From Paenibacillus sophorae (lineage in GTDB: Bacteria; Bacillota; Bacilli; Paenibacillales; Paenibacillaceae), in NCBI RefSeq assembly GCF_018966525.1, contig NZ_CP076607.1, forward strand, positions 1,178,001-1,242,000: a DNA stretch of 64,000 bases, given 5' to 3'. The notes under the pieces are model-generated. The model was not told the DNA's origin, searched no databases, and saw only the letters and a program-made list of their open reading frames with translations. Both the position numbers and the translations under genes were made by a program. Of this stretch, positions 60,637-64,000 are shown piece after piece (the first letter of the stretch is position 1; every line of letters begins with the position of its first letter).

Positions 60637-61083
60637 ATGGAATTTGCGGAATCGAACGGACTTATGTCCGGTTGGCTGGCGCTTACTCATATTCAGACGA
60701 ATACGGCGGGCAGGCTGGAACAAGCGCTGCAAGAAAGACATCAGATGTCCCTGAAGGAATTTTATTTGCTGTTGTTTTTGTCCGAAGCACCCGGGAAAAA
60801 GCTGCGTCTGCAGCAGCTCGAATCCATGGTTGGCCTGAGCCAGAGCGCGATGTCGCGGTTAGTCAGCCGGTTCGAGGCCAAGGGCTGCGGGGCGCTGAAA
60901 AGACATATTTGCGAGGAGGACCGCAGAAGCGTCTACACATCCTTGACTCCGATTGGCCAGGAGAAGGTGGACCGGGCGTACAGCACCGTTCAATCCGTCC
61001 TTTTGGATGCTCTGCCGGGGCGGGAACTTGAGAGTCTGCTGAATCAGCTTCTTGAGGCCAAAGGAAGCTCGGCGGATTCCTAG
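60637..61083 (+). CDS. MarR family transcriptional regulator
   Basis: This 148-residue winged helix protein has LALTHIQTNTAGRLEQALQE, recognition region LRLQQLESMVGLSQSAMSRLVSRFEAKG and wing HICEEDRRSVYTSLTPIG. The ligand and targets are unknown; the downstream membrane proteins or itself are possible. GAAAGGGAA precedes ATG 60637. TATAAT at 60597 and a TTAGTCTTAGAC repeat-like site at 60608 lie in its promoter region. Confidence 0.9.
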   Translation: MEFAESNGLMSGWLALTHIQTNTAGRLEQALQERHQMSLKEFYLLLFLSEAPGKKLRLQQLESMVGLSQSAMSRLVSRFEAKGCGALKRHICEEDRRSVYTSLTPIGQEKVDRAYSTVQSVLLDALPGRELESLLNQLLEAKGSSADS

Positions 61084-61093
61084 ACCGTGACTT

Positions 61094-61136
61094 AAACCCT
61101 TGATTCATCAATCTGATGATGGATTAAGGGTTTTAA
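61094..61136 (+). terminator. Rho-independent terminator after the MarR gene
   Basis: AACCCTT pairs with AAGGGTT, with an inner CATC/GATG stem, followed by TTTTAAT. Confidence 0.7.
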
Positions 61137-61159
61137 TAATTAAGGGGATGAATGATTTG

Positions 61160-61537
61160 ATGCCGCAGGAGAATGAATCGGAATCGAAATACACACAGCA
61201 GCATCTGGCGAATGAGCGGACGTATCTGGCCTGGATTCGGACCGCAGTCGCCCTGGTGGGTCTTGGCTTTCTGGCGGCCGGCATCGTGTTTGGAGATAAC
61301 CGTTACAGCGGAGTCGGGCACATGGTCGCGGCCATCGCGGGCATTTCCTCAGTGCTGCTCGGCGGAGGCGTGGTAGCGGCGGCTACCCGCGATTATTTGC
61401 GAAAAAGAGAAGGAATCAACAAGGAGCAGTTTCGTTCGGCTTCTTTTCTCATCCGGATGGTATTCATTTCCCTGACCGTCATTGAGATGCTGCTGATCGT
61501 ACTGGTCGTGTTAATGCTCTACAGAAGTCCATTTTAA
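61160..61537 (+). CDS. DUF202 (YidH-like) membrane protein
   Basis: This 125-residue protein has three membrane segments (TAVALVGLGFLAAGIVFG, MVAAIAGISSVLLGGGVVAAA and MVFISLTVIEMLLIVLVVLML), preceded by the DUF202 signature LANERTYLAWIRTAVAL. Function unknown in the family. ATG 61160 lies about 12 bases after AAGGGG; ATG 61148 is directly on that site. It is followed by a small membrane protein 11 bp later. Confidence 0.85.
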   Translation: MPQENESESKYTQQHLANERTYLAWIRTAVALVGLGFLAAGIVFGDNRYSGVGHMVAAIAGISSVLLGGGVVAAATRDYLRKREGINKEQFRSASFLIRMVFISLTVIEMLLIVLVVLMLYRSPF

Positions 61538-61548
61538 GGAGGATCACA

Positions 61549-61734
61549 GTGAAGAACAGAACCGGCATCATGGTTGCCGTCTCGATTATACTTATTATCA
61601 TCAGCAGCCAAATTCCTTCATATGAATCGAAAATGCTCGGCGCCTTGCAGCAGCTCCTGCTCGGAATAGGAATGGTTGGCTGCTTGTTAGCGATGTGGAA
61701 ATTTATGAAGGGCGGCAAGAAAAAGAATAAATGA
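61549..61734 (+). CDS. Small membrane protein, unknown function
   Basis: This 61-residue protein has two hydrophobic segments (IMVAVSIILIIISSQIP and LLLGIGMVGCLLAMWKF) and a Lys-rich cytoplasmic tail (GGKKKNK). GTG 61549 is preceded by AAGGAGGATC. It is in an operon with the DUF202 gene; no family recognised. Confidence 0.65.
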   Translation: MKNRTGIMVAVSIILIIISSQIPSYESKMLGALQQLLLGIGMVGCLLAMWKFMKGGKKKNK

Positions 61735-61742
61735 ATTTATGG

Positions 61743-61810
61743 AAAAGCCGCGGATTACAGAAGGCGCTGTCCAGTATGGAGCAGCGCCCTCTGTATTTCC
61801 GCGGCTTTTT
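61743..61810. terminator. Large bidirectional terminator
   Basis: AAAAGCCGCGG pairs with CCGCGGCTTTT, TACAG with CTGTA, and GGCGCTG with CAGCGCC, making a stem of more than 20 bp. A and T tracts on both sides serve the convergent genes ending at 61734 and 61848. Confidence 0.85.
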
Positions 61811-61847
61811 ACGTTCAGGCAGCCATCCTCCCTGCCGCTTCCGCATT

Positions 61848-63065
61848 TTAGGTCGTCCGGGCGTTTGGATGAGAACCTTCCGCCCCCGCCGTTCCCCGGC
61901 CCGTCTTCTGCGCCCGGTGATGGAGGAAGTAGTAGAGGATCAGCGCCAGGACTGTAATCATTCCGGCGGTGAAATACATCGTATTGTAAGCCGTTTGAGC
62001 GGCGACAAAGCCCAGAAAATAGGAGCCAAGGCCGAACCCGAGATCAAACAGAACGTAAAAGGTGCTGGTGGCAAGCGCCCGGCGGTGGCTTGGGGCCGCT
62101 TGGATGGCTAATGTCTGAAGGCTTGGGAGTATGGCGCCGTAGCCGAGTCCGATCAGGCCTGCCGTGGCCAGAAACTCGGGAGCGGAAGACACCCGGCTGA
62201 GCCAGAGCATGCCCGCCATGAACAACAGGATGCCCGGATAGACGAGAACGTGGGCTCCTCTGCGGTCAAACAGCCGGCCGGTAAAGGGCCGTGAGATCAG
62301 TACAAGGGCCGCGAATACAATAAAGAAGTAACTGGCGACGTTCCCGAGTCCGATTGATTTGGCATAGACGGAGATGAACGTCGACAGCGAACTGTAAGCG
62401 AAGGCCAGAACCAACCCGGACAGGGACACCGGCAGGGCTTTGAACTCGAAATAACGCTTGATATTCCAGTTGCCAAGCGTCTGCGCCTGGGTCTTATGGG
62501 AAGGAACAGGTGTCAGAATGCCGAAGATGCAGGCGAGCAGGGCGAAGACACTGACGGTGATGAACAACATTCGGAAGCCGGCGTGATCGGTGACCGTAAG
62601 GCCGATGAATGGGCCCATAACCATTGCAAGGCTCATGAACAGAGTGAAATAGCCGATCCCCTCGCCTTTCCGGCGCTCCGGTATAACGTCAAGCACGATG
62701 GCTGAGGTAGCAGTGGCGGCAACGCCGTAAGCGAATCCGTGAATACAGCGCAGCACCAGCAGAGCGGCATAGCCTTGAATGAACAGATACAGCAAGGAGC
62801 AGGCGGCAAACAGCAGAAGCGAGCCAACCATAAGCGCTTTGCGGTTAACCTCGTCGAGCCATCGTCCTGTAAGCGGCCGGATGATAACGGCGGCAATGAC
62901 GAATAGGGTGGTTACCAATCCGATATTTTGCTTGCTCCCGTGCAGATCTTCCAGAACGAACGCGGGCAGCGTTACCATCAGAATATAGAAGGTCATGAAA
63001 ATGAAAAAGCTGCTACAGCAGATAGTTAAAAAATGACGGTTCCATAAAAGTTCCTCATTCTCCAA
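61848..63065 (-). CDS. MFS transporter
   Basis: The 405-residue, 12-segment transporter begins ENEELLWNRHFLTICCSSFFIFMTFYIL and has the MFS loop GRWLDEVNRKALMVG and, in the second half, FTGRLFDRRGAH. TTG 63065 is chosen: AAGAAGAGA lies upstream and homologues typically start MEN..LWNR; the open frame to 63167 adds non-homologous residues. It may be a drug or metabolite exporter; substrate not visible. Confidence 0.85.
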   Translation of the reverse strand: MENEELLWNRHFLTICCSSFFIFMTFYILMVTLPAFVLEDLHGSKQNIGLVTTLFVIAAVIIRPLTGRWLDEVNRKALMVGSLLLFAACSLLYLFIQGYAALLVLRCIHGFAYGVAATATSAIVLDVIPERRKGEGIGYFTLFMSLAMVMGPFIGLTVTDHAGFRMLFITVSVFALLACIFGILTPVPSHKTQAQTLGNWNIKRYFEFKALPVSLSGLVLAFAYSSLSTFISVYAKSIGLGNVASYFFIVFAALVLISRPFTGRLFDRRGAHVLVYPGILLFMAGMLWLSRVSSAPEFLATAGLIGLGYGAILPSLQTLAIQAAPSHRRALATSTFYVLFDLGFGLGSYFLGFVAAQTAYNTMYFTAGMITVLALILYYFLHHRAQKTGRGTAGAEGSHPNARTT

Positions 63066-63209
63066 ATCCGATCTCTTCTTTCTATTAATAATAGTTATAA
63101 CAACAATATGGGCGTAGTGCTGCTTTGTCAATTTGACAATTCCATTTGAATGAAAATCTCTGCTCAAATATGTCAGCAGCGTGAGCGATCCGGCAACCCC
63201 AAAAAGTAG

Positions 63210-63241
63210 TTGACCTTAACACCAGTGTCAGGGTCTATAAT
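63210..63241 (+). promoter_or_regulatory. MerR-type promoter with long spacer
   Basis: TTGACC and TATAAT are 20 bp apart, longer than the normal 17, with the imperfect palindrome GACCTTAACAC/GTGTCAGGGTC filling the spacer. This is the geometry of promoters that MerR proteins activate by twisting DNA, so the MerR gene at 63278 probably controls its own operon. Confidence 0.75.
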
Positions 63242-63277
63242 GAACCTAAACATTCTCATAATCCGGAGAGAAATGCA

Positions 63278-63685
63278 ATGAAAATAGGCGAGCTTGCCAA
63301 ACTGACGGGCGTTAGCGTCCGGTCGCTTCGATATTACGAGTCGCAGGGTCTTATTTCGGCGGTCCGTCTGGCCAACGGCTACCGCGAATACTCTCCGCTT
63401 GCCGCGGAGACGGTGAAGACGATCAAGCTGTACTTAAACTTAGGACTGACGACAGAGGAAATCGCGGGGTTTTTGCACTGCGTGCTGAAGAACAAGGAGG
63501 CTTTCTGCGCGGAGGTGATGCCGCTGTATGAATCCAAGCTGGAGGAGATTGAACGTCAGCTGCATCAGTTGACTCAGATCAAGCTTAATTTGGAGGAAAG
63601 GATGGCTTCCATCCGCCGGGAGCGGGAAGGGTCTGGCACCGAAACTCAAGCTAAAGCAGGAAGGAATGATTCTAATGGCGATTAA
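63278..63685 (+). CDS. MerR family transcriptional regulator
   Basis: This 135-residue regulator has the MerR helix-turn-helix (MKIGELAKLTGVSVRSLRYY, ESQGLISAVRLANGYREYS) and a coiled coil (YESKLEEIERQLHQLTQIKL). Two cysteines (HCVLKNKEAFC) in the linker region might act in sensing. GGAGAG precedes ATG 63278. Its stop overlaps the thioredoxin-like gene, suggesting a redox or thiol stress signal. Confidence 0.9.
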   Translation: MKIGELAKLTGVSVRSLRYYESQGLISAVRLANGYREYSPLAAETVKTIKLYLNLGLTTEEIAGFLHCVLKNKEAFCAEVMPLYESKLEEIERQLHQLTQIKLNLEERMASIRREREGSGTETQAKAGRNDSNGD

Positions 63686-64000
63686 ACATGCGGAAACACC
63701 TGAGGGTCTGAGGGAAAAGGTAGCGGGGGGCGGTCTGGTGCTTGTCGATTACGGAGCAGCCTGGTGCGCGCCATGCAGGAATTTGCTGCCCATACTGGAG
63801 GAACTGGACCGGGATTACGGTGACGCAGTATCCGTCGTAAAGGTTGACTGCGACGAGCTGCCTGAGCTTGCTGCGGAAGCCGGCGTTATGGGCATGCCAA
63901 CCGTAATCGTCTATAAAGGCGGGCAGCCGGTGGAGAAGCTGGTCGGCCTAAGCCCGAAATCGGTCTACACGGGCGTTCTGGGCAGACATATGCGTAATTA
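63675..64000 (+). CDS. Thioredoxin family protein (stop cut by window end)
   Basis: The protein of about 108 residues has the thioredoxin fold (LVLVDYGAAWCAPCRNLLPILEEL; VKVDCDELPELAAEAGVMGMPTVIVYKGG). The active site is WCAPC instead of WCGPC, and the cis-Pro is in GMPT. ATG 63675 lies inside the end of the MerR gene, after AAGGAATG. The last visible bases TA probably begin the stop codon after HMRN. It reduces disulfides in the cytoplasm; the MerR partner suggests inducible expression. Confidence 0.9.
   Translation, partial: MAIKHAETPEGLREKVAGGGLVLVDYGAAWCAPCRNLLPILEELDRDYGDAVSVVKVDCDELPELAAEAGVMGMPTVIVYKGGQPVEKLVGLSPKSVYTGVLGRHMRN

Overview
The window looks like a chromosome segment of a Paenibacillus-type Firmicute. 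This is inferred from mid-GC coding sequence with strong GGAGG ribosome binding sites, YesM/YesN-type two-component control beside a carbohydrate ABC transporter, proteins with copper-amine-oxidase-N domains, a mannose-family PTS and many T-tailed hairpin terminators. No rRNA, tRNA or CRISPR array was seen.

Layout. 1-3.8 kb: ABC-2 exporter genes with a GntR regulator; one ATPase is frameshifted at a run of nine T. 4.2 kb: a DUF1801 protein. 4.8-10.2 kb: a polyol-type locus (ROK regulator, zinc dehydrogenase, MFS permease) whose permease is split by an IS4-type element. 10.2-12.9 kb: a tnpB-only IS605-type element and an IS5-family element. 13.0-18.2 kb: mannose-family PTS (IIB, IIC, IID, IIA), a GH13 alpha-glucosidase and an RpiR regulator; the IS5 element sits between this operon and an upstream catabolite-type promoter. 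18.5-36.97 kb and 45-46 kb: a redox/electrophile-stress region with two AraC_N regulators, SDRs, aldo/keto reductases, a zinc alcohol dehydrogenase, flavodoxin lipoproteins, a DUF4405 membrane protein, an FMN_bind protein, ApbE and MFS exporters. Four promoters here share one regulatory element at the same distance from the -10 box. 37.1-45.0 kb: an IS-rich zone (two IS1182-type copies, IS110 and IS5 remnants, a VgrG/gpD-like fragment) enclosing an AT-rich three-gene island: secreted protein, subtilase and lipoprotein.

46.2-49.3 kb: a sugar-efflux-type MFS, then a compact RiPP locus on the minus strand, with two tandem homologous Cys-rich precursor peptides followed by a radical SAM/SPASM protein. 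This is the best candidate for an undescribed system. 49.5-57.6 kb: a GH32-type hydrolase, ABC sugar importer and YesMN-type two-component system, with a cre-like site at the promoter. 57.7-64.0 kb: an NlpC/P60 endopeptidase, a fluoride riboswitch with a CLC-type antiporter, a MarR regulator, small membrane proteins, an MFS transporter, and a MerR regulator overlapping a thioredoxin-like gene cut by the window end.

How the parts fit. The AraC_N regulators resemble E. coli YqhC, which controls aldehyde reductases, and the genes behind the shared element are mainly NAD(P)H-dependent carbonyl reductases and flavodoxins. An aldehyde or quinone stress regulon is therefore the simplest reading. All functions are inferred from sequence recognition only; no database search was run.
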